Assembly (NCBI RefSeq): GCF_000373805.1
Contig: NZ_KB892448.1
Coordinates: 1 to 43,555 of the forward strand
DNA from: Corynebacterium pilosum DSM 20521 = CIP 103422
Lineage (GTDB): Bacteria; Actinomycetota; Actinomycetes; Mycobacteriales; Mycobacteriaceae
Direction: 5' to 3'
Length of the DNA stretch: 43,555 bases
Shown here: in pieces, positions 34,313-42,124 of the stretch
How positions within the stretch are numbered: position 1 is the first letter of the stretch
Layout: every line of letters starts with the position of its first letter
Program-made: the position numbers and the translations under genes
The notes under the pieces: model-generated
Told to the model about the DNA's origin: nothing
The model's database searches: none
What the model saw: only the letters and a program-made list of their open reading frames with translations

Positions 34313-35059
34313 GTGAATACCCCCTCACACGCAAACCGTACCTACTGGGACGAAGACGCCACCCGCTACCACCGCGATCACCCCGCCTATTTGGACGGCT
34401 TCCACTGGTGTCCGGAGATGCTGGCCGAGTCAGATGCGCGCTTGCTTGGCGATCTCGCCGGCAAGCGCGTCGTGGAGGTCGGTTGCGGTTCCGCACCTTG
34501 TTCCTCCTGGCTTATCGACGAATACCCCACCGCTGCTGTGACCGCATTCGATATCTCTGCTGGCATGCTCGCCCACGCTGATCCCAATACCCCGCTCGTC
34601 CAAGCCGATGTACTGGCTCTTCCCTACCGCACGGCCGCTTTTGATGTCGCGTTTTCCGCCTTCGGTGCTCTCCCCTTCGTCCGCGACGAGGTTGCAGCAC
34701 TGCGAGAGATTCGACGGGTGCTTCACGACGATGGCCGCTTCGTCTTCTCCGTGAACCACCCGATGCGCTGTGTGTTTCCTGACGATCCCGCCTCCTTCAC
34801 CGCCACAATCCCCTACTTCGCACGCGAATACGAAGAATACGACGAGCACGGCCAACTCACCTACGCCGAATATCACCGCACCTTCGGCGACTGGGTGCGC
34901 GCCATCCGCGCGGCAGGATTCGAACTAGTGGACGTGATCGAACCCGAATGGCCCGACAACCTCACCGAGAACTGGGGCCAGTGGTCCCCAGAACGTGGCC
35001 GCATCTTCCCCGGTACCGCCATCTTCGTCACCCGCTGCGCGTCCTTAAGAGACAACTAG
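34313..35059 (+). CDS. Class I SAM-dependent methyltransferase
   Basis: A 248-residue Methyltransf_11-type protein. Motif I is VVEVGCGSAP, the motif II acidic residue lies in VTAFDISAGML, and motif IV is in AFDVAFSAFGALPFV. The C-terminal part (YAREYEEYDEHGQLTYAEYHRTFGDW) is typical of actinobacterial methyltransferases of unknown substrate. I chose GTG 34313; a TTG six codons earlier (34295) is possible. No ribosome-binding site closer than GGAAG at 11 bases. An exact 12-mer GCTTATCGACGA encodes Leu-Ile-Asp-Glu near residue 66. It is divergent from rpsA and convergent with the AlkZ-like gene, whose stop overlaps its end (35056-35059). Confidence 0.88.
   Translation: MNTPSHANRTYWDEDATRYHRDHPAYLDGFHWCPEMLAESDARLLGDLAGKRVVEVGCGSAPCSSWLIDEYPTAAVTAFDISAGMLAHADPNTPLVQADVLALPYRTAAFDVAFSAFGALPFVRDEVAALREIRRVLHDDGRFVFSVNHPMRCVFPDDPASFTATIPYFAREYEEYDEHGQLTYAEYHRTFGDWVRAIRAAGFELVDVIEPEWPDNLTENWGQWSPERGRIFPGTAIFVTRCASLRDN
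34510..34521 (+). repeat. 12-mer GCTTATCGACGA, copy 6
   Basis: Exact copy on the plus strand in the methyltransferase gene, read as Leu-Ile-Asp-Glu. Confidence 0.8.
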
Positions 35060-36078
35060 AAGAAGGGGTACTCGCGGAACTTGCGTCGCACACCCGGCCA
35101 AGCATAAGCGGGAATGCGGGAATACTCGTCGGTGACCAGCTTCCCGCCCACTCGCCGCCAGGCTGCCCGCACGATCCCATCCACCACGACAGGCTTGCGA
35201 AACACCCCCATATTTCCAGGAACAAGCTGTTCGTGAGTCTCCTGGCTCATGGCAAACAAGCGATCCTGGTAGCCCAAGATGTACTCGTCAAAGGCCGGCA
35301 ACAAATGAGGTTGGCGCACGCGCGCCGGCGAGAGTTCGGCCAGCTCCTCCATAAGACCGCCTCGGTAAAAGTAGTCGTCGTCACGCACGATGTCCTCGGG
35401 AAGCTGCGTGAGCGCCACGCGAATCTCCGCGACCGGCAGCTTCGACCACCAGCGCACGTCCTCGAAGGTCACGGGGCCGTGGGTGCGGATATACCGGGAG
35501 ATGATCTCCGTGGCCGCGGCCTGCCGATCGCCGTTAAAGACTTCCGCCAGCCCACCGCCATCGGGTGCAGGTCCGATCCGTTGTTCCGGGCCAAGGTACG
35601 CCAGGGTTCCCTCGACTATCAGGAGGTAGCGCACGCGGTAAGTCAGCCGCGCTGAAGTCTCTGGAGCGACCTCCGCGACGATCTGCTTGAACTCAGTATT
35701 CGTGACCGGACTTTCCGCAAGAACGCGATCACGGATTTGCGCAATATCCGAATCGGTGCCGCCAGCGTTGAGCACCGAGGTTCGCGCGCGTTCCACGCCG
35801 GGCTTGGCCAGCAGCTCGGTCAGCCAGCGCAGTTCGTCGGCACGCGCCGCGAAGACCGTGCCACGCATGGGATACCCACGCACGATCTCTCCTCGCGCAA
35901 GAGCGCTGCACACATCGTCGATCTTGCCGCCGCTGCGCAGGCTTATCGACGAAAAGACCGTGGGCTCCTGCCCCTGCATCAGGCCAAAAGCCGACATCAC
36001 CTCCGCCGGTGATCCCCACCCCGGGCCGATCAATCTTTGGGCCAGCAGGCGAGCGCGTGCTTTAGTGCGCGGCTTCAT
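35056..36078 (-). CDS. Winged-helix (HTH_42, AlkZ-like) DNA-binding protein
   Basis: A 340-residue protein of the HTH_42 / AlkZ-like glycosylase superfamily. The N-terminus RLLAQRLIGPGWGSP is followed by GLMQGQEPTVFSSISLRSG, which aligns with the QxQ catalytic region of AlkZ-type glycosylases (here Gln-Gly-Gln). Near the C-terminus HLLPAFDEYILGYQDR and VVDGIVRAAWRR are family hallmarks. Such enzymes unhook DNA interstrand crosslinks or excise alkylated bases, but catalysis is not shown for all members. ATG 36078 overlaps the polA end by 17 bases, so it is probably coupled to polA, fitting a DNA repair role. One 12-mer copy lies in it. Confidence 0.82.
   Translation of the reverse strand: MKPRTKARARLLAQRLIGPGWGSPAEVMSAFGLMQGQEPTVFSSISLRSGGKIDDVCSALARGEIVRGYPMRGTVFAARADELRWLTELLAKPGVERARTSVLNAGGTDSDIAQIRDRVLAESPVTNTEFKQIVAEVAPETSARLTYRVRYLLIVEGTLAYLGPEQRIGPAPDGGGLAEVFNGDRQAAATEIISRYIRTHGPVTFEDVRWWSKLPVAEIRVALTQLPEDIVRDDDYFYRGGLMEELAELSPARVRQPHLLPAFDEYILGYQDRLFAMSQETHEQLVPGNMGVFRKPVVVDGIVRAAWRRVGGKLVTDEYSRIPAYAWPGVRRKFREYPFF
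35941..35952 (+). repeat. 12-mer GCTTATCGACGA, copy 7
   Basis: Exact copy on the plus strand in the AlkZ-like gene; the coding strand reads it in a third frame (Ser-Ser-Ile-Ser-Leu). Confidence 0.8.
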
Positions 36079-38716
36079 CCCAGTTCTTCCCCGCGCCGGC
36101 AGACACCTCGAGTGGCACGCGCAGGGTGATCGCACCGTCCATCTCGGTCTCGATGATGGAGCGGACCTCCTCAAGCTCGCCGGGGGCGATCTCCACGACC
36201 AGTTCGTCGTGAACCTGGAGCAGAACGCGCGACTTGTGCCCTGCTTCCCGCAGCGCAGCATCGACCCGGATCATCGCCACCTTGATGATGTCTGCGGCCG
36301 TGCCCTGGATCGGCGCGTTCAACGCCGCACGCTCCGCATTCTCCCGGGCCACGCGGTTATCGCTGGTCAGCTCCGGAAGGTAGCGGCGGCGCCCAAAGAC
36401 GGTGGACGTGTAGCCGTCGCGGCGAGCCTGCTCCACAACCTCGTCGAGGTAGCGCTTCACGCCACCGAAGCGGTCGAAGTAACTCTCCATGATCTGCTTG
36501 GCCTCACCGGGGCTGATGTCCAGCTGACCGGACAGGCCGAAAGCGCTCAGCCCATAGACCAGGCCGTAGCTCATAGCTTTCACGCGGCGGCGCAACTCAG
36601 CGGTGACTTCGTCGATCGGCACGTCAAAGACCTTGGAGCCGACATAATTGTGCAGGTCCTCGCCGTCCTTGTACGCCTCGATCAGGCCTGGGTCCTGCGA
36701 CAGGTGCGCCATGACACGCATCTCGATTTGCGAATAGTCGGCCGTCAGCAGGGTCTCATAGCCCTCGCCCACCACGAAGGAGGAGCGAATCTTGCGGCCG
36801 GCTTCGGTGCGCACCGGAATATTCTGCAGGTTCGGGTCCGCGGAGCTCAGGCGCCCGGTCGATGTCACGGTCTGGTTGAACGTGGTATGAATCCGCCCAT
36901 CATCCTGGACCGTCTTGATCAGGCCTTCCAGCGTGGATTTCATCTTCTGGTACTCGCGGTGCGCCAAGAGATGATCCAGGAACGGGTGCGGATTCTTCTT
37001 CGCCAGCGCCTCAATTTCCTTCGCCGCCGTGGAATAACCCGTCTTCGTCTTCTTCGTCTTCGGCAGGTCCAGTTTGTCGAAAAGCACGACGGACAGCTGC
37101 TTCGGGCTGGACAGGTTCAGGTCGGGCTCGTCGACAAGCCTGCGGGCCTCTTCTTCTACCTGGGCGACCTGGTCGGTGAACGTCTTTAACTGATCTTCGA
37201 GCACGTCCATGTCCACCGCGATGCCAGTATCCTCCATGCGCGCCAGGATCGACACCAATGGCAGCTCCAAGTCCTGGTACAGGTCGAAGCTGTCGATCGC
37301 CTTGAGCTGCGTGGTCAGCTCCTCCGCCAGCTCCAAGATCGCCGCGGCAGAATCCGTCAGCGTGGTATCGCCCAGCAGGCTCAGCTGATCACCGGCCTCT
37401 CCCAGCTGACGCTGCAAGTGCCGCTGATACACATCGCGCAAATCATAGGTGCGCTGACCAGGCCGCAGCAGGTACGCCGCGATCGCCGTGTCATGCGCAA
37501 TCCCATTCAGCTCAATATCACGCCCGGCCAGCATGTGAAACGCCGCCTTCGCCTCATGCAGGTACTTCGGCGTCTCCGACTCCAGCCACGCCTTCAAGGC
37601 CTTGTCTTCTGCAGGCGAGAGCTCAGCCAGCTCCTTCGCAATACCCTCGCGTTGCTTATCGACGATGCCTACCGCACTCGCGTCCCCACCATTCGGTTCG
37701 CCCTTGCCGACGAAAAACACGGCCATGCCTTGGCCCTCGCGCTGTTCAAGCCACGTGTCCAATGGTTCGTCAGAGATGACGACATCGGAAAGCTGGACAG
37801 TCTCTTCCTCGGCAGCGTCAGCGGAGCCGGTCGTCGGGACTGCCGCCAGCACGCGTTCGCGCAGATTCACGCCGAACTCGAGCTCATCGAAAGCCGTTGC
37901 TACCGTGCCAACGTCCACTGGCTTCAGCTCAAGGTCCTCGGGCCCAACGGGGAGGTCCATATCCGTGACCATCTGTGTCAGCTCACGGTTCAGGCGCACC
38001 TGATCCAAACGCTCGCGGAAATTGTTGCCGACCTTGCCCTTGATCTCGTCGGCATGCTCCAGCAGCGTCTCAAGGTCCCCGTACTGGTTGATCCACTTTG
38101 TGGCAGTCTTTTCACCCACGCCGGGAATATTGGGCAGGTTATCGGAGGGGTCCCCGCGCAAAGCCGCAAAGTCCGGGTACTGCTGCGGCGTCAGATCATA
38201 CTTCTCCTTCACCGCCTCCGGGGTAAAGCGCGTCATGGTCGACACGCCACGGGTGGGATAGAGCACCGTGGTGGTGTCGTCGACAAGCTGTAGGTAATCC
38301 CTGTCGCCGGTGACGATCAGGATCTCAAAATCGCCCGTGGCCTTCGCCTGGGTCACCAGCGTTGCGACGATATCGTCCGCCTCAAAATTCTCCACCGACA
38401 ACGTGGTGATGCCTAAGTCCTGCAGGATATCGTCGATAAGCGGAACCTGCCCCTTGAACTCCTCAGGGCTGGCCGCGCGCTGCGCCTTATATTCAGGAAA
38501 CTTCTCGGTGCGGAAAGTCTTGCGCCCCACGTCGAAAGCGACAGCCGCGTAGGTGGGTTTCTCGTCGGCAAGAATATTCGCGAGCATAGACAGGAAGCCG
38601 TACACCGCGTTCGTATGCTGGCCGCCGGTGGTGGAAAAATTTTCCGCCGGCAACGCGTAGAACGCGCGGAAAGCCATGGAGTGTCCGTCGATAAGCAAAA
38701 GGCGTTTGTCAGTCAC
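36062..38716 (-). CDS. polA: DNA polymerase I
   Basis: Repair and Okazaki-fragment polymerase with 5' nuclease. From GTG 38716 (VTDKRLLLIDGHSMAF) the product is 884 residues: 5' nuclease (1-290), degenerate 3' exonuclease-like domain (about 320-490; the usual metal-binding acidic set is not evident) and family A polymerase (about 500-884) with DYSQIEMRVMAHLS, the O-helix RRRVKAMSYGLVYG and the VHDELVVE motif. The frame continues upstream, but into the tRNA promoter side. A -10-like TAGACT lies seven bases before GTG, with no ribosome-binding site, so it is likely leaderless. Two exact 12-mers and one near-copy are in this gene. Confidence 0.96.
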   Translation of the reverse strand: MTDKRLLLIDGHSMAFRAFYALPAENFSTTGGQHTNAVYGFLSMLANILADEKPTYAAVAFDVGRKTFRTEKFPEYKAQRAASPEEFKGQVPLIDDILQDLGITTLSVENFEADDIVATLVTQAKATGDFEILIVTGDRDYLQLVDDTTTVLYPTRGVSTMTRFTPEAVKEKYDLTPQQYPDFAALRGDPSDNLPNIPGVGEKTATKWINQYGDLETLLEHADEIKGKVGNNFRERLDQVRLNRELTQMVTDMDLPVGPEDLELKPVDVGTVATAFDELEFGVNLRERVLAAVPTTGSADAAEEETVQLSDVVISDEPLDTWLEQREGQGMAVFFVGKGEPNGGDASAVGIVDKQREGIAKELAELSPAEDKALKAWLESETPKYLHEAKAAFHMLAGRDIELNGIAHDTAIAAYLLRPGQRTYDLRDVYQRHLQRQLGEAGDQLSLLGDTTLTDSAAAILELAEELTTQLKAIDSFDLYQDLELPLVSILARMEDTGIAVDMDVLEDQLKTFTDQVAQVEEEARRLVDEPDLNLSSPKQLSVVLFDKLDLPKTKKTKTGYSTAAKEIEALAKKNPHPFLDHLLAHREYQKMKSTLEGLIKTVQDDGRIHTTFNQTVTSTGRLSSADPNLQNIPVRTEAGRKIRSSFVVGEGYETLLTADYSQIEMRVMAHLSQDPGLIEAYKDGEDLHNYVGSKVFDVPIDEVTAELRRRVKAMSYGLVYGLSAFGLSGQLDISPGEAKQIMESYFDRFGGVKRYLDEVVEQARRDGYTSTVFGRRRYLPELTSDNRVARENAERAALNAPIQGTAADIIKVAMIRVDAALREAGHKSRVLLQVHDELVVEIAPGELEEVRSIIETEMDGAITLRVPLEVSAGAGKNWDEAAH
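37654..37665 (+). repeat. 12-mer GCTTATCGACGA, copy 8
   Basis: Exact copy on the plus strand in polA, coding strand reading Ile-Val-Asp-Lys. Confidence 0.8.
38430..38441 (-). repeat. 12-mer GCTTATCGACGA, copy 9
   Basis: Exact copy on the minus strand in polA, read as Leu-Ile-Asp-Asp. A one-mismatch copy (GCTTATCGACGG) follows at 38685-38696 on the same strand. Confidence 0.8.
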
Positions 38717-38723
38717 GCGTGCC

Positions 38724-38729
38724 AGTCTA
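38724..38729 (-). promoter_or_regulatory. -10 element of polA (probable leaderless)
   Basis: TAGACT on the minus strand, seven bases before the polA GTG. Confidence 0.5.
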
Positions 38730-38799
38730 GCCTGACACGTGGACACGCCCCCCGGACCGCCTACAAGCACCTGATTTCGTGCGCGCGGTGCGTGTGCGC

Positions 38800-38805
38800 T
38801 AAAGT
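38800..38805 (+). promoter_or_regulatory. -10 element of the tRNA gene
   Basis: TAAAGT, 13 bases before the tRNA 5' end; no strong -35 seen. Confidence 0.4.
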
Positions 38806-38818
38806 ATGAACTCGCTAC

Positions 38819-38892
38819 GCCCCTGTAGCCCAATTGGCAGAGGCAACGGATTCAAAACCCGTCCAGTGTGAGTTCGAGTCTCACCAGGGGCA
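38819..38892 (+). tRNA. tRNA with CAA anticodon, short variable arm (tRNA-Leu-like)
   Basis: A 74-nt cloverleaf: acceptor GCCCCTG/CAGGGGC with discriminator A; D-stem of three pairs (GCC/GGC); anticodon stem ACGGA/CCCGT with one A-C mismatch at its loop end; seven-base loop TTCAAAA with anticodon CAA (38853-38855), decoding UUG leucine; a variable loop of only five bases (CCAGT); T-stem GTGAG/CTCAC with TTCGAGT loop. CCA is not encoded. Bacterial tRNA-Leu normally has a long variable arm (class II), so the class I shape is abnormal for a leucine anticodon. It may be a non-canonical or special-function tRNA. A rho-independent terminator follows. Confidence 0.85.
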
Positions 38893-38897
38893 CAAAT

Positions 38898-38930
38898 AAA
38901 CCGCCATCTACGCAGGTAGGTGGCGGTTTC
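38898..38930 (+). terminator. tRNA terminator
   Basis: AAACCGCCA(38898-38906)/TGGCGGTTT(38921-38929) stem with an inner CTAC/GTAG pairing; the run of T is part of the stem. Confidence 0.75.
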
Positions 38931-39031
38931 TGCTTGTCGACGAAAGCTGGAACGTCGGTCGCCCGATACAGGTGCCCACTGGGCTAAAATCGATCGCCGG
39001 ATAAATCGACACACTTCCGAAAGAGACCTTT

Positions 39032-39919
39032 ATGGCCACCCACTCCCCCAGCAAACCTAATAGGCGGGGCCTGTTTTCCTATATCTTCGACGTTCTGCGC
39101 GGATTCCTCATCGGCTTGGCCGAGCTCGTCCCAGGTATTTCCGGCGGCACAATCGCGCTGATCGTCGGCATCTACGAAAAAGCACTTCACAACGCCGACC
39201 TGATCATGCGCCGCAAGTTCCGCGAGGTGGACTGGCTCTTCCTTGTCCTTATCGGGGTGGGCATGGTCACCGCCGTCTTCGGCATGTCCACGGTGATGCA
39301 TGTTTTCATCACCGACTACGCGCAGCTGGCGAACGGCTTGTTCTTCGGGATGGTGCTGGTGTCCATCATCGTTCCGCTTGGCATGATGGATCGTCGTAAA
39401 GCGCACTGGGGGTTGGCCGCGCTGTTCGTCGTCGGTGCTGTCCTCGCATTCTTTGCCACAGGCTTTACATCTGAACCGGTGCGCGACCCGTCGCTCATCG
39501 TCATCTTCGTCGCGGCTGCTGTGGCCGTGTGCGCGCTGGTGCTCCCCGGCCTGTCGGGCTCGTTCCTGCTGCTGGCGATGGGGCTTTATGAGCCGATCAT
39601 CCGGGCTGTCTCCAACCGCGAAATCGACATCATCCTGGTCTTCATTGCCGGTGCGGCCGTCGGGCTGATCCTTTTCGTGCGCGTGCTCAGCTGGTTGATG
39701 AGCGAGCACCGCAACGTCACCTTGGCCACGATGGCCGGGCTCATGCTTGGTTCGCTGCGCGCGCTGTGGCCGTGGTCGGGCGATGCGCCGGCGAATGTTG
39801 GGCTGGTGCTGGGCATGATGATGCTGGGCGGCGTAATCGTGGCCGTGTTCATTCTGATTGATCGCTACAAACAGTCCACAGCGCAGGCTGACGTGATCAC
39901 CGAAGATAGTCCTCGTTAA
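39032..39919 (+). CDS. DUF368 (PopT-type) polyprenyl phosphate translocase
   Basis: A 295-residue polytopic membrane protein of the DUF368 family. The first hallmark, GLAELVPGISGGTIALIVGIYE, is at residues 28-49; a second, related motif VLPGLSGSFLLLAMGLYEPI (about 170-189) shows the internal repeat of the family. About eight membrane segments follow. DUF368 proteins have been shown in other bacteria to return undecaprenyl phosphate across the membrane for cell-wall synthesis; in corynebacteria the lipid would be decaprenyl phosphate (inference). ATG 39032 has GAAAGAG eight bases upstream. Its TAA stop is part of the likely -10 element of the next gene. Confidence 0.88.
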   Translation: MATHSPSKPNRRGLFSYIFDVLRGFLIGLAELVPGISGGTIALIVGIYEKALHNADLIMRRKFREVDWLFLVLIGVGMVTAVFGMSTVMHVFITDYAQLANGLFFGMVLVSIIVPLGMMDRRKAHWGLAALFVVGAVLAFFATGFTSEPVRDPSLIVIFVAAAVAVCALVLPGLSGSFLLLAMGLYEPIIRAVSNREIDIILVFIAGAAVGLILFVRVLSWLMSEHRNVTLATMAGLMLGSLRALWPWSGDAPANVGLVLGMMMLGGVIVAVFILIDRYKQSTAQADVITEDSPR

Positions 39920-39922
39920 GAT
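39917..39922 (+). promoter_or_regulatory. -10 element overlapping the DUF368 stop (probable leaderless)
   Basis: TAAGAT ends seven bases before ATG 39930; its TAA is the DUF368 stop codon. Confidence 0.4.
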
Positions 39923-39929
39923 CGGCTGC

Positions 39930-40238
39930 ATGACTAAGCGTATTCAACGAATCCTCGCCGCCACCGTGGCAGCCGCACTCGTTTCTACGGCTGCCGTTCC
40001 GGCGGCGACGGCCCAGGACACGGAGCAGAACTCCAGCCAGGAGACTTCGTCGACGGAGGGAACCGAATCCTCCTCCAGCTACTCCGAATGGCTGTCCTCG
40101 GGGGCCGAAATGATGTCCTCCGGCGACATCGCGCTTAGCGCTCAGGGCTCTTCGCGCTTCGCAATTGACTGGATCATCGGCTTTGTGGGCGCCACGGTGA
40201 TCGGCGCGATCGTTCACTTTGCGTTGAAGTTCATCTAA
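39930..40238 (+). CDS. Small exported protein with C-terminal membrane helix, unknown function
   Basis: A 102-residue protein. The N-terminal signal peptide (MTKRIQRILAATVAAALVST, probably cleaved after AATAQ near residue 29) is followed by a Ser/Glu/Thr-rich stretch (about 31-55) and a C-terminal hydrophobic segment (DWIIGFVGATVIGAIVHFALKF, about 80-101). It may be anchored by its tail. Its start follows the DUF368 stop by ten bases with no ribosome-binding site; the -10-like TAAGAT supports a leaderless start. Codon use resembles its neighbours. Function unknown; the neighbour suggests the cell envelope. Confidence 0.75.
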   Translation: MTKRIQRILAATVAAALVSTAAVPAATAQDTEQNSSQETSSTEGTESSSSYSEWLSSGAEMMSSGDIALSAQGSSRFAIDWIIGFVGATVIGAIVHFALKFI

Positions 40239-40254
40239 CCAGGCCCACATTCTA

Positions 40255-40290
40255 ATGCTCAGGCACCTGGCAGGTAAGGTGTGTGAGCAT
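40255..40290 (+). promoter_or_regulatory. Long inverted repeat over the ABC transporter start codon
   Basis: ATGCTCA-GG-CACCT, an 8-nt loop, AGGTG-TG-TGAGCAT. Twelve base pairs per arm with two mismatched positions. The ATG at 40289 and the -10-like TAAGGT (40275-40280) lie in it. It could be an operator or an RNA hairpin that hides the start. Confidence 0.5.
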
Positions 40291-41182
40291 GAAAAAGATC
40301 GTCACAGTGGGGGCGCTACTCGGCGCCACCAGCCTGCTCACCGGGTGCGTGACCAACGTCGAGGGCGGAAACCCGGACGGGTGGGAGCAGGTGCTTCCCG
40401 ACGAAGTCCCCGAGATTGCCGCAATGGTCCCCGAAGAGGTCGCCGCTGACAGGGTGCTGTCCGCCGGGACCAACCCGCCCTTCGCGCCTTTCGAGTTCAA
40501 AGACTCCACCGGAAAAATTATCGGTGTAGAGATGGACTTAGGCCACGCCATGGCAAGCGTCATGGGCCTAGAATTCGAACCGGTTGAGCAGGACTTCGCC
40601 ATGATCCTTCCTGCCGTGGACGCAGGGACTATCGACGCCGGCATGTCCGGCTTCACCGATAACGAGGAGCGGCGCCGGAACTATGATTTCGTCAACTTCC
40701 TCTACGCCGGCATTCAATGGGCACAGCAGACCGGGGACGACATCGACCCTGCCAACCCGTGCGGGCTTACTGTCGCAGTGCAGCGCACCACCGTCTCCGA
40801 AACCGACGACGTGCGGCCGAAAGCCCAAGAGTGCTTGGACGCCGGCAAGGAGCCGATCACGGTCTTGAGCTATGACACGTCAGATAACGCGGCGCTAGCG
40901 GTACTCGTCGGGCGTGCCGACGCCCTGTCCGCCGACTCCCCGGTCACCGCCTGGGCCGTCAACCGCTCCGACGGCAAGATGGAGATGGTCGGCGACATGT
41001 TTGACGCCGCGCCCTACGGTTTCGCCGTGCCGAAGGGCTCCGACCTTGGGCCCGCCATGGCAGCCGCAATGCAACACCTGATCGATACCGGCGAATACCA
41101 GCGCATCCTCGCCCAGTGGTCCATCGAGGACGGGCTTCTCGACGAGGCACTCATCAACGAACAACCAGTGGAGGGAAACTAA
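40289..41182 (+). CDS. Polar amino acid ABC transporter substrate-binding lipoprotein
   Basis: A 297-residue lipoprotein (signal ends LLTGC, lipid on Cys20) of solute-binding family 3 (SBP_bac_3). The core begins VLSAGTNPPFAPFEFKDSTG with the family's ligand-pocket residues, then VGVEMDL-like IGVEMDLGHAMA and AGMSGFTDNEERRRNYDFV. A GTG two codons upstream (40283) is an alternative start. Together with the permease at 41186 and the ATPase at 42124 it forms a complete importer. Specificity cannot be settled from sequence alone; glutamate, glutamine or a basic amino acid are the usual choices. Confidence 0.9.
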   Translation: MKKIVTVGALLGATSLLTGCVTNVEGGNPDGWEQVLPDEVPEIAAMVPEEVAADRVLSAGTNPPFAPFEFKDSTGKIIGVEMDLGHAMASVMGLEFEPVEQDFAMILPAVDAGTIDAGMSGFTDNEERRRNYDFVNFLYAGIQWAQQTGDDIDPANPCGLTVAVQRTTVSETDDVRPKAQECLDAGKEPITVLSYDTSDNAALAVLVGRADALSADSPVTAWAVNRSDGKMEMVGDMFDAAPYGFAVPKGSDLGPAMAAAMQHLIDTGEYQRILAQWSIEDGLLDEALINEQPVEGN

Positions 41183-41185
41183 CCT

Positions 41186-42124
41186 ATGGCTTCGACAACT
41201 AGCTCTCAGACCGAGCGCTCCCGCCCGGAACGCATTGAGGCCAAACCACTGCGCCACCCCGGCCGCTGGGTGCTGGCAGCCATCATCATCGCGCTGGTGG
41301 TCTGGTTCGTCATTGGTGCAGCAAACAATGAGGCCTACGGCTGGGACACCTACTTCACCTACCTCTTTGATACCCGCATCGCGGTCGCCGCGCTGCACAC
41401 CATCGCGATCACAATCTTGGCGATGATCATCGGTGTCGTCGGCGGCGTCGTGCTCGCCGTCATGCGGATGAGTGAGAACCCAGTCTTCAAGGCGGTGGCC
41501 TGGGTGTTCCTGTGGATCTTCCGAGGCACCCCCGTCTACGTGCAGCTGATGTTCTGGGGCCTGCTGGGCGCCCTCTATCAATCCATCAACCTCGGCTTTG
41601 CTGAGATTTCACTGGAGGCGCTGACCTCCTCGGCGTTCATGTTGGCCGTGCTGGGCTTGGGCCTGAACGAGGCAGCCTACATGGCGGAAATCGTCCGCTC
41701 CGGTGTCTCGTCGGTACCGGAAGGCCAGGTGGAAGCGTCGAAAGCCCTGGGCATGAGCTGGGGCCAGACGATGCGTCGTACCGTGCTACCCCAGGCAATG
41801 CGCATCATCATCCCTCCCACCGGCAACGAGTTCATCTCCCTGCTGAAGACGTCCTCCCTGGTTGTCGCCGTGCCCTACTCCCTGGAGCTCTACGGCCGTT
41901 CCATGGATATCGCAGCCGCCCTTTTCGAGCCCGTGCCGATGCTGCTGGTCGCCGCGACCTGGTACTTGGCGATCACCTCGATTCTCATGATCGGCCAGCA
42001 CTACTTGGAGAAGCACTTCGAAAAGGGCGCCACGCGTGAATTGACCGCCCGCCAGCTCGCCGCACTTGCCGACGCCGAAGGCACCGTCCCCGGCAACGTG
42101 TCCATCGTCGAAAGGAACAGCTAA
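41186..42124 (+). CDS. Polar amino acid ABC transporter permease
   Basis: A 312-residue HisM-type permease with about five to six membrane segments (first at about 27-50). The EAA motif, [20 protein letters not shown] (about 190-209), lies in the last cytoplasmic loop and docks with the ATPase. GGAGGG precedes ATG 41186; the gene starts 3 bp after the binding protein stop. It probably works as a homodimer, since only one permease is present. The C-terminal tail (about 270-312) is polar, as often seen in this family. Confidence 0.93.
   Translation: MASTTSSQTERSRPERIEAKPLRHPGRWVLAAIIIALVVWFVIGAANNEAYGWDTYFTYLFDTRIAVAALHTIAITILAMIIGVVGGVVLAVMRMSENPVFKAVAWVFLWIFRGTPVYVQLMFWGLLGALYQSINLGFAEISLEALTSSAFMLAVLGLGLNEAAYMAEIVRSGVSSVPEGQVEASKALGMSWGQTMRRTVLPQAMRIIIPPTGNEFISLLKTSSLVVAVPYSLELYGRSMDIAAALFEPVPMLLVAATWYLAITSILMIGQHYLEKHFEKGATRELTARQLAALADAEGTVPGNVSIVERNS

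Noticed and set aside
35687..37189. A 500-codon plus-strand frame across the AlkZ-like gene and polA
   Set aside because: Crosses two well-supported genes on the other strand, and has no ribosome-binding site or domain.
38984..39931. A 315-codon minus-strand frame opposite the DUF368 gene
   Set aside because: His/Asp/Glu-rich low-complexity translation, antisense to a membrane protein with clear family motifs.
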